Source: SMYC01 sp965197495 (GTDB taxonomy: Bacteria; Acidobacteriota; Vicinamibacteria; Marinacidobacterales; SMYC01). Taken from it: a stretch of 64,000 bases of DNA. The stretch is taken from assembly GCA_965197495.1 (NCBI GenBank), contig OZ240210.1, positions 8,184,001 through 8,248,000 of the forward strand, written 5' to 3'. The notes beneath the pieces are model-generated. The model was not told the DNA's origin. It saw only the letters and a list, made by a program, of their open reading frames with translations, and did not search any database. Shown here in pieces: positions 8,249 to 17,290 of the stretch. Each line of letters opens with the position of its first letter. The first letter of the stretch is position 1. A program made the translations under genes and the position numbers.

Positions 8249-9702
8249 TTACTTCACCAGCTCTATCTCACCCGGTCTCCAGGTTTTCTCGTACCACGGC
8301 TCCAACGGGCCATAGAGGCGAAAAATGGTGTTCCACCCTTTGCCGGGAATGGTCTGGATCCAGTTGCTCTCCTTGCCTGTTGGTGCCTCGGGGCCAAAGT
8401 AGACGTCCACCGACCCATCCAGATTGATCACGACGCCTTTCTTCTGACTGCCAAGACTCGGGAACTGCTGGTCGGTCTGCAACATGGACTCCCGTCGAGT
8501 GCGTTGTCTTCAGAATCAACAAATGCGAGAGCGTATTTTGAACCTTTACCCCGCAGTTTCAAGGCCATAGCTGGGGTGATGCCGGTGGCGTAAAAGAGCA
8601 TGAAGGAGTGGGCATTGAGCCGGTGAGCGCCATTGTCCATAAACTCGTGGCTGCCCCCGACGAAGGCAGTTCCCCACGCGCTGTTTGGGTAGTAGCGCTG
8701 AAGCTTGTCCGGATGGCGGAAGGTCAGGGCGCGTGCCGTGGCAGTGCCCACGTCTGCGGCCTCCTCCAGGATTTTCTTCATACGCGCATCCGGCGCGAAG
8801 GGCTTGCCTTTTTGAATCCCGATGGAGGCAAGGGCTCCAAGGGTTTCCGGACCCATCGATTCGGCGGGCTCATACTGGACGGTTGCGTTCACTTCCTCGA
8901 AGAAGGTGTAGTCCATGGCATGAAGGGTGTTGAAGGCAATGCCCGAAGCATTGGAGAATTTCATCTTTGGCGGATTGTCCTTACTCGCCAACGGATAGAC
9001 GCGAAACAGCTTCTTGGTCACCTCAACCGCAGGCTTGGGGTCTCCATCTACTTGGAACCCACGCCAGATGACCCAGTTTCCGAAGGTGCGGGTACGGCCA
9101 ACAAAGTAGCCTTCAGGAACATCACTATCGTAGCCGGGAGGCAGAATGAGGAACTTGCCACCTTTATTCTTATCAGGACCCACCCTGCCGAAGTCAGTAA
9201 CGAAGTGGAACCAGGCATCGTCAACAATCCCAAGCACGTCAGGGGGCGTCTCGATGACCATCGGGCCGTTCTTCACATCGAGCCACATCATGCAATAGAC
9301 GGATGAAGTGTTGGCAGTGAGAAACAGCGCCTTGGAGTCCATCAGCTGCTCAAAGATGATCGCAGACGTGTTGTCGGGGCCAAAGGTGCGAATTCCTTCA
9401 CGCATGGCATGCAGTGATGCAGCCGGAATGGCGGCCAGAACGGCTTGCACGCCTCGCTGGAAATCGAGGTTGTCCAATACCTTCTCGATGGTCGCATCGT
9501 CCGGGAAGCCATCAGTGAACTTCAATGTCCCCAGGCGTGTCTCCACCGAGTCCGCCGTAGTGATCCCCTGTGGGACAGGGGTAGTCATCTTCATCTTCGG
9601 CGAATCCTGCGCTTGGACGGTCGGTGCACACAGCGCGAAAGCGAGCGTAGCGGCGGCCAGGCGCTTCGTGAGATTGTCTTTCATCATGTTCTCCTGTTTC
9701 AT
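8249..9702 (-). pseudogene. DUF1254/DUF1214 secreted protein, broken near 3' end
   Basis: A periplasmic protein of the DUF1254-DUF1214 type. An N-terminal signal peptide (LAAATLAFALCAPTVQAQ) is followed by the DUF1254 half, then part of DUF1214. The first frame runs from 9702 to about 8490 and ends in an unrelated tail after EDNALDGS. The family C-terminus (MLQTDQQFPSLGSQ through FGPEAPTGKESNW and KTWRPGEIEL) continues in another frame at 8485-8249. The missing middle suggests a deletion of roughly 25-30 codons that also shifted the frame. The physiological role of the family is not established. Its 3' end abuts attC-like site 4 and its 5' end site 5. Confidence 0.85.
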
Positions 9703-9730
9703 CTAGTCACGGTTGGGGGCTGTCAGATCC

Positions 9731-9847
9731 AGCTAACGTTGAGTTGAGCGGCGGCACCGCGAAAGCGTTGCCGAAGTTGCGATTGTTTCACGATAGCTCA
9801 TACTTCACCGAAGCCTCTGTGCCGTCCGCTCGAACTCATAGTTATAG
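9731..9847 (-). other. attC: attC-like cassette recombination site 5
   Basis: On the minus strand it runs from CTATAACTATGAGTTCGAGC to GCTCAACTCAACGTTAGCT, with arms GAGCGGACGGCAC and GTGCCGCCGCTC. Its spacer also resembles that of site 1 (shared CAGAG.CTTCGGT), so these two sites are close relatives. It follows the 3' end of the alpha/beta-hydrolase remnant. Confidence 0.85.
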
Positions 9848-9929
9848 GGCTCTATCGCCGCCCATGGATAGCGCCAGCAAAGCTGCTCGGCGCGACAGAC
9901 CGAAGCTACGCTGACACGGCGACATCGAA

Positions 9930-10121
9930 CTAGCGATGCTTCGCGAGGAACTTTAGCGTCTGTTCGAGGAACATGGCGGCTCGCAAAGCGGCGCCATGAT
10001 CTGCCCCCGGGATCACGACGACCTCCAGGTTGGACATCACGCCGACCATCCTATCGACGTCCCTTTTGTTGGGATCGATTTCTCCGATCAGCGCAAGAGT
10101 CGGCACCTGGTTGGAGCGCAT
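9930..10121 (-). pseudogene. Alpha/beta-hydrolase C-terminal remnant
   Basis: The last 60 or so residues of an alpha/beta-hydrolase: PTLALIGEIDP is the strand carrying the triad acid (E/D), and VVVIPGADHGAAL holds the catalytic histidine. Everything upstream, including the nucleophile, has been replaced by ISL3 sequence starting at about 10122. Its stop is followed by attC-like site 5, so it was probably another cassette gene. Non-functional. Confidence 0.75.
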
Positions 10122-10394
10122 TGACGGGCTCTATCCTCGAGCTCATAGCGCGCCGCAGCCATCCTCGGAGAAACTTCTTGGCCCATGTCTCGGTTTTGTA
10201 GGTGTAGAGGTCCATGAAGTCGTCGCGCAGAAGCATGGCGCGGTAGAGGCGACGATTAGCTCGCACCTGCTCGCGGAGCACCCGTTTGTCTTTCGCGCTG
10301 CGGTTGTGTTTGGCCTTGAGAAGGGGAAACTTGGTGTTCTTGAGGTTGCGCCGGCGGTACGTGTCAACAACTTTGAGACACTCGCGAGCTGCAT

Positions 10395-11528
10395 TTAGTG
10401 AGCCTCGATTAGCGTCGGGAGGCTCGTGGCGCCGGTGCGGTCCACATCTGCATCGATCGAGATCTCGTTTCGTGGAGCAGAAAAAGGGGGTACCCCAGGT
10501 ATGGACGCCGCCGCGAGAGTGGCTTGTGCGGCATTCAGGAGCGTCGTTTTCTCCGTCGGCGGGTTGATCCAAGCCTGAGGAGGCAAAACGGGAGGTTGTG
10601 GCGTTCCGCGAACGAAGCGTTCGGGATGAGTCCGATGAGCTTCGAGAAGGATCTGGCGCCGAGCGGTGGTGAGCTGTTCGGCGCGACCATAGTGAACGTC
10701 GGCCGGCGTCATGAAGCCGATTCCTGAGTGCCGGTGCTCGTAGTTGTAGTAGTCGAAGAAACCGCCGCAGAACAGCCGGCCGTCTTCGGCGGAACCAAAA
10801 CGGCTCGGAAACTGAGGACAGTACTTCATCGTCTTGAACTGGGACTCGGAGTAGGGATTGTCGTTCGAGACGTAAGGTCTGGAGTGGGTCTTGGTAACTC
10901 CGAGGTCAGCCAGGAGCAGAGCCACGGGCTTGCTTCTCATCGAGCTGCCACGGTCCGCGTGAAGGGTGAGCTGGTCGGGTTCAATGTCCTGCTTGCGACA
11001 GCTCTCGGCGATGAGGCGTTGCGCGAGCGCCGCACTTTCTCGGTGAGCCAGCATCCAGCCAACCACGTAGCGGGAGAAGATGTCGAGGATGACGTAGAGG
11101 TAGTAGTAGGTCCACTTGACGGGGCCACGAAGCTTCGTAATATCCCACGACCAAACCTGGTTGGGCGCTTCGGCCAGCAGCTCCGGCTTCGTGTAGTTCG
11201 GATGGCGCCGTTGGTTCCGGCGCTCTCGGACCTCGCCGTGCTCCTCCAAAATCCGATACATCGTGCGAATCGAGCAGAGGTAGGTTCCCTCGTCCAGAAG
11301 CGTGGCCCACACCTGGGCGGGCGCCTTGTCGACGAACCGCTCACAGTGCAAGGCCCCGAGGACTTCCTCGCGCTCAGTCTCGTCGAGGGCTCGGTGCGGC
11401 CGAGGACGCCGCTTCGGTTCGGGCGTCACCTGGCGCCTGCGATACAGCGTGGAACGAGCCACACCCAGAGCCTCGCAGGCTTCCGTCGTCTGCCCAATCT
11501 GCCCCGCCAGCTCCTCGGCCGCCACCAT
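10395..11528 (-). CDS. IS3-family OrfB (rve transposase), copy 2
   Basis: A 377-residue integrase-core transposase matching copy 1 at all but a few residues (GALHCERF here for GASHCERF, LLAEAPNQ for LLAEVPNQ). All three catalytic acidic residues are kept (WSWDITKL, HADRGSSM, SESQFKTM). The ATG overlaps the orfA stop as in copy 1. The reading frame is intact. Confidence 0.93.
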   Translation of the reverse strand: MVAAEELAGQIGQTTEACEALGVARSTLYRRRQVTPEPKRRPRPHRALDETEREEVLGALHCERFVDKAPAQVWATLLDEGTYLCSIRTMYRILEEHGEVRERRNQRRHPNYTKPELLAEAPNQVWSWDITKLRGPVKWTYYYLYVILDIFSRYVVGWMLAHRESAALAQRLIAESCRKQDIEPDQLTLHADRGSSMRSKPVALLLADLGVTKTHSRPYVSNDNPYSESQFKTMKYCPQFPSRFGSAEDGRLFCGGFFDYYNYEHRHSGIGFMTPADVHYGRAEQLTTARRQILLEAHRTHPERFVRGTPQPPVLPPQAWINPPTEKTTLLNAAQATLAAASIPGVPPFSAPRNEISIDADVDRTGATSLPTLIEAH

Positions 11529-11995
11529 CAGTCGTTCTCGTAGCTGTCGAGTGGATTCAGGGGGACCCCCAGTAATTCGGAGGTTTTTTTTTGGGTCTCC
11601 AACATCGTCTCCACCCGAGCCAGGCGACGTTGGAGCCGGGCGTTCTCGCGCTCGAGCTCCTTGACCCGTGGATCCTCGGCCTTTGCCTTCCGGCCTCGCT
11701 TTCTCGACGCCAACCCCGCTTTGGCGACCTCGTCACGTTGGCGGCGCCAACTCGATAAATGCGACGAGTACAGGCCCTCTCGACGCAGAAGAGCAGCAAC
11801 GTCACCGTCACCCTTGCAGGCATCGGCCTCACGCACTATCCGCAGCTTGTACTCCGCGGTAAAGCGTCGACGCTTCGCTTGCTCGCTCACTTCGGGATCC
11901 GGGACCCCCCCCGCATCGCGGCCGGCGGGATCTCCAGTCGCCCTACGGGCTCCCTCCGATCCCGCCGAGGTCTCTCTCTCAATCAACATACTCAT
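11528..11995 (-). CDS. IS3-family OrfA, copy 2
   Basis: A 155-residue helix-turn-helix OrfA, nearly identical to copy 1 (RDAGGVPDP for RDAAGVPDP, ELLGVPLNP for ELLGIPLNP). It carries the same run of nine A residues, on the coding strand near 11590, that would allow -1 frameshifting into orfB. Confidence 0.92.
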   Translation of the reverse strand: MSMLIERETSAGSEGARRATGDPAGRDAGGVPDPEVSEQAKRRRFTAEYKLRIVREADACKGDGDVAALLRREGLYSSHLSSWRRQRDEVAKAGLASRKRGRKAKAEDPRVKELERENARLQRRLARVETMLETQKKTSELLGVPLNPLDSYEND

Positions 11996-12337
11996 GCATT
12001 GATCCTCCTCCGCCCTCTACACTAATTTCAAGGGGCGAAGTGTCTCAGCGATGTTGGCACAGAGGGCTTTGAGCTCGCGCACCAGCTCGCGCCGGGTCTT
12101 ATCCACGGCCTCGTTCAGATGCTTGACGATGTGGAAGCGGTCAAAGATCACCCGTGCCTGAGGAGCCTTTTTGCCGACGACAGTTATGTACGGCTCCCAC
12201 ATGTCCATGCTGACCGCTTCGAGCTCCGCGGCTCTTTGTGGTCCGAGCTTGCGGAAAAACCGCAGCAGCGTCTTGGCCTTGCGCTCCTTTCCCGCCCAGA
12301 CGACCCGGCCGCTGAGATGGTCTATTACCACTGTTAA

Positions 12338-12526
12338 CCCTAATCGCAAAATCTTCGAAGCACGAAAACGCGAAACAGCCGCACTGGGCACAGGCGAGAA
12401 GCTCGTGCTGGGGCACCCGCTCGCCGCCACTATAGGTGATTCTGCACGGTGTATGCAGAACCTGGAAAAGGTGCCATTCACGGGGCCAAAGACCTCAGAC
12501 ACGGTGACGTTTATTTGCGATTAGGG
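12338..12526 (-). mobile_element. 189-bp MITE-like element in a TTAA target duplication
   Basis: A short insertion with perfect 13-bp terminal inverted repeats CCCTAATCGCAAA, flanked by TTAA at 12334-12337 and 12527-12530. The intact ISL3 copy shows the empty site, with a single TTAA at 34197-34200 and the same sequence on either side. It has no transposase, so it would need one supplied from elsewhere. It lengthens and disrupts the transposase frame of ISL3 copy 2. The parent family is not identifiable from the window; TTAA-specific insertion narrows the candidates. Confidence 0.9.
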
Positions 12527-13413
12527 TTAAGTACTTGTGGCGTTTGCGGTAGCTGATCTCGTCCATCCCAATCACCCGCAATCCATCGAGCTCGCGCCGC
12601 TCATCCCGCTGCTCGGCAACCACTCGCTGGATGATCCGTCGCACCGAACGCCACGTCACTCGGAAATAGTTCGCTACGGCGCTGACGTCCGTCCTCTGTG
12701 CCAGCCACGCTACCTCTTGTTCGAAGCTTTTGGTAAAGCGGCTTCCCTTGTCGGCCCAAGGCACCTTTTCTCTGACCACTCCACACCGCCGACATACCAC
12801 TCGTCGGATCGAGTAGCGAAGATAGGTCCGGACTCCGAACAGGTCCAAGTGCCGCCAGTAGCGATTGTAGCGATCTTTGTTCTTGCGGACCTTTCGTCCG
12901 CAAATCCCGCACAGAGGCTTCCTCCTCCGTGGTACTACATCCACCACCACTCTGGCTTTGTCCGCCTGGAAGTGGAAACCTCGGACCCACAGGCCTTGCA
13001 ATCCGATGAGCTTGTTGACTAACGTAGTAACGCGCATCGCGGGAACGCTCTTTTCTCTTTCGGAAAAAAAGATTCTAGCGTTCTCGCCGATGCGCATCTA
13101 CACATGGCTTACCCTCTCAACCCACGGGCCTCACCAAATGCCACTGCCCCTCAGCGGGAGACGAGGCTGTGGGAAACGCCCCCACGGTTCTGGTCGTTCA
13201 GACCTTGCTCACGACTGCCTGTGGGCGCTCGTGGGAAACGCGAAGCGTTTTCCAAGCGATTGTGGAAAACGCCGCTCCACGTTTGTACGTGCTCACAACC
13301 TTTCCCTAAACGCCTCTCTCGCCCGGAGTTTCCGGCGTTTTCCACAATCGCGGCAGCGTCCATAGGCCATGCCCTCCAACACAAATCAGATCCCCCGAAA
13401 CGACAGGAGAACC

Positions 13414-14129
13414 TTCTTTTTTACGATTACGGCTGGCGCCGCGCCGAGTTCGACGCTTATGGATTCGAGCTCGAAGCCTCCGACGACGAGCGCGCAGCCA
13501 AGATGGAAGAGGGGCTCACGATTATCAAAGGGATGCTGCGCGAAGAGCGTTTCAGCTTCGACGGACGCTTCTACAAAGTCGAAGACACGCTTTGTGCGCC
13601 CAAGCCGGTTCAGAAACCGCTCCCCCCGATCTGGATGGGAGAGGCGAACAATCCTGTCATGGTGAAGGCCATCGCCAAGCACGCCGATATGTTCAACTCG
13701 ATGCCGGCCTCCGTCGAAGGGTTCCGACAAAAGGTCGAGACCATTTCTTCGGCCTGTGACGCGATAGGGCGAGACATGTCGACGATGGGACTGTCGCTCG
13801 AGACGCAGATTCTCGTGTGCCGCACCGACGCTGAGATCGACGCGTGCTTCGAGTGGATAAAGACGCTGACGCTGACGCTACCGCCTGCGGAGAGAAGCGA
13901 CGAGGACATCCTCGCCCAGATGAAGGCGACGAACCCCGCTCTCGAGAATTACAGCTCGCGCGGTGATTTCGAAAAAGAGTTCCTCATCGGAACACCGGAT
14001 GTGATCGTGGACCGCTTGAAGGGATACACGGATCTCGGCGTGACGCATTTCATGCTCTGGTTCATGGACTTCCCGGCGCTCGACGGCGTCGAGCTCTTCG
14101 CGCAAGAAGTCATGCCGCATTTCCGGTGA
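13414..14129 (+). pseudogene. Luciferase-like (F420/FMN) oxidoreductase, 5'-truncated
   Basis: The C-terminal 235 or so residues of an LLM-class flavin/F420-dependent oxidoreductase, a TIM-barrel enzyme. Recognisable motifs are YGWRRAEFDAYGFE, then GRFYKVEDTLCAPKPVQ and PPIWMGEANNPVMVKAIAKH, ending LGVTHFMLWFMDFPALDG. About 100 N-terminal residues are missing where the ISL3 left end (13413) cuts in; the open frame continues into the IS, but that is not native sequence. The last 42 codons and the DNA just after are repeated at 21616-21742. The substrate is unknown. Confidence 0.85.
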
Positions 14130-14227
14130 GCGGTCGCAAACGCAATGCGAGGTAGGCGCTTCGTCTCGAAAGCTATGCCGAGCTTTGCCGGAAGGTCAAA
14201 TTCAGCCGCTCGATGATCCAGGTGTTC

Positions 14228-15057
14228 AAATATCCGGCCGGTTGTGGGTGTATTCCGCCCCGACTTCCTCCCATCCTCGAACGTGCCGGGAGTTGCGCTT
14301 ATCGATGGAGCTGTTTCTCCTGAAGCGGTAAGTCGAACAGGCGCCGGCTCACGGAGAAGACGGAATCTAGCACCAAAGCCATGAGCACCCGACGGATAGA
14401 GCTCATGGCTGTGTCTCGTAGCATGAGCTGCGGTTCTAGGAAACAGGCTGCGGTTGTGGGAGTCTGAGTTGCGCTTCTAGCGCATGAGCGGGGGTTGGTG
14501 CATGAATCCGTTCGGGGCGCGCACGGGACCTGGTTACCCACTAGCCACCATTGTCGTAACATCGTCGCCTTGAAATGTCACTCATACCCGGCCACAAACT
14601 CGCCCACTACGAGATTCTCGAGCCCATTGGGAAAGGCGTACAGGGAGAGGTGTATCGGGCCAGGGATGGGAAGTTCGGACGGGATGTGGCGATCAAGGTC
14701 CTGCCGGAAGAGTTCGCCGAGAACGAAGAACGCCTGAGGCGATTTCAGCGGGAGGCGAAAGTTCTTGCGTCTCGGACTCGCAGTGACCCTGCAGAAAGCC
14801 GAGGCCGAGGGAGAGCACTCCGAGCAGCGTGCGCGCGAGCGCACCGAGCTGTCGAAACCACAGGTCAAGCGTGTCTTTGAACCCAGGTAGCACGCTGTCG
14901 GGGAGCCATTGGTTCGGGCCCAGCAGCCGCAGGTAGACGGGGGCTCACGTCGGGCGCGCGGCGGATGCTCGGTCCAGAGATCGACCTGCTCGCGGATATC
15001 CGGCAGGTTATTGGTATATTCCGCGCCGACGGGGATGCTGCGACCCGCGCGCTCGGA
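14228..15057 (-). pseudogene. 2-oxoglutarate/Fe(II) oxygenase (IPNS-like), scattered fragments
   Basis: Pieces of a dioxygenase of the isopenicillin N synthase-like family on the minus strand. At 15057-14693: RSIPVGAEYTNNLPDIREQVD and, one frame over, LRLLGPNQWLPDSVLPGFKD with LGVLSLGLG. At about 14420-14228: SRRLFDLPLQEKQLH, then in a shifted frame RHVRGWEEVGAEYTHNRPDI followed by a stop. The GAEYT..PD motif appears twice, so two copies or a duplication are involved. The Fe-binding HxD...H region was not seen. A kinase fragment lies between the two blocks on the other strand. Confidence 0.65.
14575..14790 (+). pseudogene. Ser/Thr protein kinase, N-lobe fragment
   Basis: The start of a Hanks-type kinase. 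MSLIPGHKLAHYEILEPIGK precedes the glycine-rich loop (GKGVQGEVYRARD) and the ATP-binding lysine in DVAIKVLPEEF, after which FQREAKVLAS runs into unrelated sequence. The canonical loop GxGGxGxVY has Val-Gln in place of Gly-Met. Only about 70 of some 270 kinase-domain residues remain, so it cannot be active. It interrupts IPNS-like oxygenase fragments on the other strand. Confidence 0.8.
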
Positions 15058-16818
15058 TCACGCCAAAAGTGCGGGCTTGCGTTCGTGCCAGCGTGCCACG
15101 TCCTGATAGGCCTTCGCTACCGCCAGCACCTCCGCCTCCGCGTATAGCCGGCCGAGGAACGTGATGCCGGTGGGGCGGCCTTTTTCGTCGAACCCGTTGG
15201 GCACCGACAGCGCGGGATAGCCGCACAGGTTGGCCACCGCGAAATGATCGCGGATCGGGCCGGGCGGGGGAGGCGGGGGAGGCGGCGCGTTCTCGTCGCG
15301 CGGCGGGCGCGGCTGCATGTACGGCGCAATGTAGACGTCGTATTTCGAGACGACGTCGGCGAGCTGGCGCATGATCATGGCGCGGACACGCTGGGTTTGG
15401 AGGAACTCGACCGCAGGGATCAGGCGGCTTCGGCGGTGTCCGTGTGCCCGCCTTTGGTTCCCGAGTTCAGCGTCCCGGCCGCTCCGAAGGAACGCGTCGA
15501 AGAATGCGCCCGACTCGGCGCCGTTCGCGCTCGTCGCGGCGTCCGTCGGGAACGCGGGCAGCTCGAACGGCTCGAGCGTCAAGCCGATCCCCCGCAGCTC
15601 GTCGAGAGCGGCCGCGTCGTTCTGCTTCCAGGCGGCATACCGGCCTTCTTCCTCGAACGCGGGGGCCAGGTAGCCGATCCGCAGCGGTCGAATATCGCGG
15701 CGGGCGTCCCAGCTGAACGGCAGATCGATCACGCTGAGATCTTGCTCGTCGGTCTTCGCGATCGTGTGTAATACGACCGCGCAATCCTCGGCCGTCCGGC
15801 ACATCGGTCCGATCCGGTCGCGCGTCCACGAGAGCGTCATCGTTCCGTACCGGCTTACGCGGCCGAAGGTCGGTCGCAGGCCAGTCACGCCGCAACGCGT
15901 AGACGGGCTCAGGATCGATCCACTCGTCTCGGTCCCGATGCCGAAGGCGACCAGGCCGGCGGCGGGCGCCGCGGCAGGGCCGGCCGACGATCCGCTCGAC
16001 CCCATGCTGGGGTCCCACGGGCTGTTCGTGCGACCTCCGAACCATCGGTCGCCACCGGCCAGCTCACCGGTCGCAAGCTTGGCCAACATCACCGCGCCCG
16101 CTTCGCGCAGCAGCCGCACGACGGTGGCTTCGGTCTCGATCACTTGTTCCTTGAACGCGTTCGAGCCCCAAGTGGTGGGGTATCCCGGCACCGCGATGAT
16201 GTCTTTGCAGCCCCACGGGATGCCGTGGAGCGGTCCCCGGTAGCGTCCGGCAGCGATCTCGCGGTCCGCCGCGCGCGCTTGCTCGAGCGCGAGCGCGTCG
16301 GTGAAGGTCACGACGCAGTTGAGGAGCGGATTGTGCCGGTGGAGTCGCGCGAGGTACATCTCCGTCAGCTCGACCGAAGTGACTTGTCGGGTTCTCACGA
16401 GCTCCGCGAGGTGCGTCAACGGCCAGAAGGCGACGTCCTCGAGCTCGGCGGAACGGCGGATGGGCGGTGGGTCGCTCATCCGGAACGGGCGCACTTCGCG
16501 GTCGAGCCGAGTCCCTGGTACGATCGGGCTGAAGTACATCGGTGGAGCGATGGCGTCGTCGATCTCGATCGCGCGGAGCGCCTCGTAGCGCTCGAGGTTG
16601 CGGTTCAGCCCCTCCAGCATTTCGTCGCGGTGCTCCTCGGAGAACGCAAGGCCGGCTACCGCCAGCGCGTCGGTCAGCATGGCGCTCGTGATGGGTCCTG
16701 CCGGCTCTTCCTGTACGAGCGCCCAGAGCACGCCCGGCAGCAACGTTGGTGCGAGACCCGCGCTCGCGAAGTAGGCAACGAATCGGCGCCGTGTCGTCTC
16801 GAGATCCCGTGTGGTCAT
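15058..16818 (-). CDS. Secreted amidase (amidase-signature family)
   Basis: A 586-residue amidase hydrolysing an unknown amide through a Ser-cisSer-Lys triad. The catalytic Lys is at about 205 (GIPWGCKDIIAV). The Gly/Ser loop MGSSGSSAGPAAAPAAG (about 272-288) supplies the cis-Ser, and the nucleophile Ser is in TETSGSILSPST (about 301). The start ATG at 16818 has a strong AAAGGAGA site 5 bp upstream; the frame stays open further up, but that sequence belongs to a sulfatase remnant. A twin-arginine-like TTRRRFVAYFASAGLAPTLL leader suggests export. A run of 9-10 prolines near residue 495 and a charged stretch QRRAHGHRRSR are unusual. It is one of few intact genes in this part. Confidence 0.9.
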   Translation of the reverse strand: MTTRDLETTRRRFVAYFASAGLAPTLLPGVLWALVQEEPAGPITSAMLTDALAVAGLAFSEEHRDEMLEGLNRNLERYEALRAIEIDDAIAPPMYFSPIVPGTRLDREVRPFRMSDPPPIRRSAELEDVAFWPLTHLAELVRTRQVTSVELTEMYLARLHRHNPLLNCVVTFTDALALEQARAADREIAAGRYRGPLHGIPWGCKDIIAVPGYPTTWGSNAFKEQVIETEATVVRLLREAGAVMLAKLATGELAGGDRWFGGRTNSPWDPSMGSSGSSAGPAAAPAAGLVAFGIGTETSGSILSPSTRCGVTGLRPTFGRVSRYGTMTLSWTRDRIGPMCRTAEDCAVVLHTIAKTDEQDLSVIDLPFSWDARRDIRPLRIGYLAPAFEEEGRYAAWKQNDAAALDELRGIGLTLEPFELPAFPTDAATSANGAESGAFFDAFLRSGRDAELGNQRRAHGHRRSRLIPAVEFLQTQRVRAMIMRQLADVVSKYDVYIAPYMQPRPPRDENAPPPPPPPPGPIRDHFAVANLCGYPALSVPNGFDEKGRPTGITFLGRLYAEAEVLAVAKAYQDVARWHERKPALLA

Positions 16819-16869
16819 GGTCGTCTCCTTTTGGCGGTTGCGGCCAGCGTAATTCCAGATGGGTCGCGC

Positions 16870-17290
16870 CATTCTGAACGTTGGGACCGACTGCGTCCAG
16901 TGCATGAACGCGTCGGAAGTGTCGTCTGCGCGACCAGCGTTAGACCGCGGACCGTAAGCTTCTTGGTGAACGGCGGGTAATCGTTCGTTACCCCGTGCCA
17001 GCTGTTGCGCTGGTTGTACACCCACATCGGCTTGCCAGCGTAGTTTTCCGGTGTGTTCGGCTGGGTGACGGGAATCGGAAACGGCTCATCGGCGTGGCGC
17101 CCGACGTGCCGCTCCGACGGCGTGAAGTTGTCGTGCACGGCCTTGTGCGACAGGTAGAGCAGGAACGGTCGACCCTCGTCGCGGGTCTCTAGCCAGTCGA
17201 CGGCGTATTCGGTGAGCTCGTCGGTGATGTAGCCTTGTTGCGGTACCGACTCGCCGTTGACATTTAGGCTCCAGTCTTCGGTCAGCCCGA
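16870..17290 (-). pseudogene. Sulfatase, internal fragment
   Basis: About 110 residues from the middle of an arylsulfatase-type enzyme: THFGLTEDWSLNVNGESVPQ, YAVDWLETRDEGRPFLLYLSH (the strand before the metal-binding loop) and the conserved KAVHDNFTPSERH. The region ends at PMWVYNQRNSWHGV. The Cys/Ser formylglycine motif (CxPxR) and both termini are missing. It is joined at its 5' side to a permease fragment near 17290 and at its 3' side to the amidase promoter. Confidence 0.8.

Larger units (their letters stand above)
10355..12066 (-). mobile_element. IS3-family element, copy 2 (1,712 bp)
   Basis: Same length and ends as copy 1 at 5465-7176, in the opposite orientation, inserted in ISL3 copy 2. 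Unlike copy 1 it has no flanking direct repeat. Compared with the intact ISL3 copy, 7 bp of target (GCAGTCC) are missing at the site. The two copies differ at only a few positions, so transposition was recent. Confidence 0.92.
10131..13097 (-). pseudogene. ISL3 transposase, copy 2, fragmented
   Basis: The remains of the same transposase that is intact at 33487-34767. The N-terminal 190 or so residues (zinc-ribbon-like Cys pairs CGIC and CRRC, then the helix-turn-helix and GMDEISYRKRHKYL) are at about 13097-12531. The middle (VVIDHLSGRVVWAG through FDRFHIVKHLNE) is at 12337-12067. The segment RRNLKNTKFPLLKAK to SSRIEPV is at 10354-10131. The C-terminus with the last catalytic Glu is gone. Three independent disruptions rule out function. 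Confidence 0.9.
10122..13413 (-). mobile_element. ISL3-family element, copy 2, with two insertions and a lost right end
   Basis: Three blocks (10122-10354, 12067-12337 and 12527-13413) are near-identical to the complete ISL3 copy at 33472-35778. They are separated by an IS3 element and a 189-bp MITE-like insert. The left terminus GGAGAACC is present at 13406-13413, but about 200 bp at the other end (transposase 3' end and terminal repeat) are missing, replaced by the hydrolase remnant. It also preserves the uninterrupted form of the segment that an IS200/IS605 element split in copy 3 (join at about 13228). Confidence 0.9.

Noticed and set aside
14150..14230. A sixth attC-like site (CAGCCGCTCGATGATCC)
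   Set aside because: It has part of the arm sequence by chance, but no mirrored arm and no TAAC/GTTA pair.
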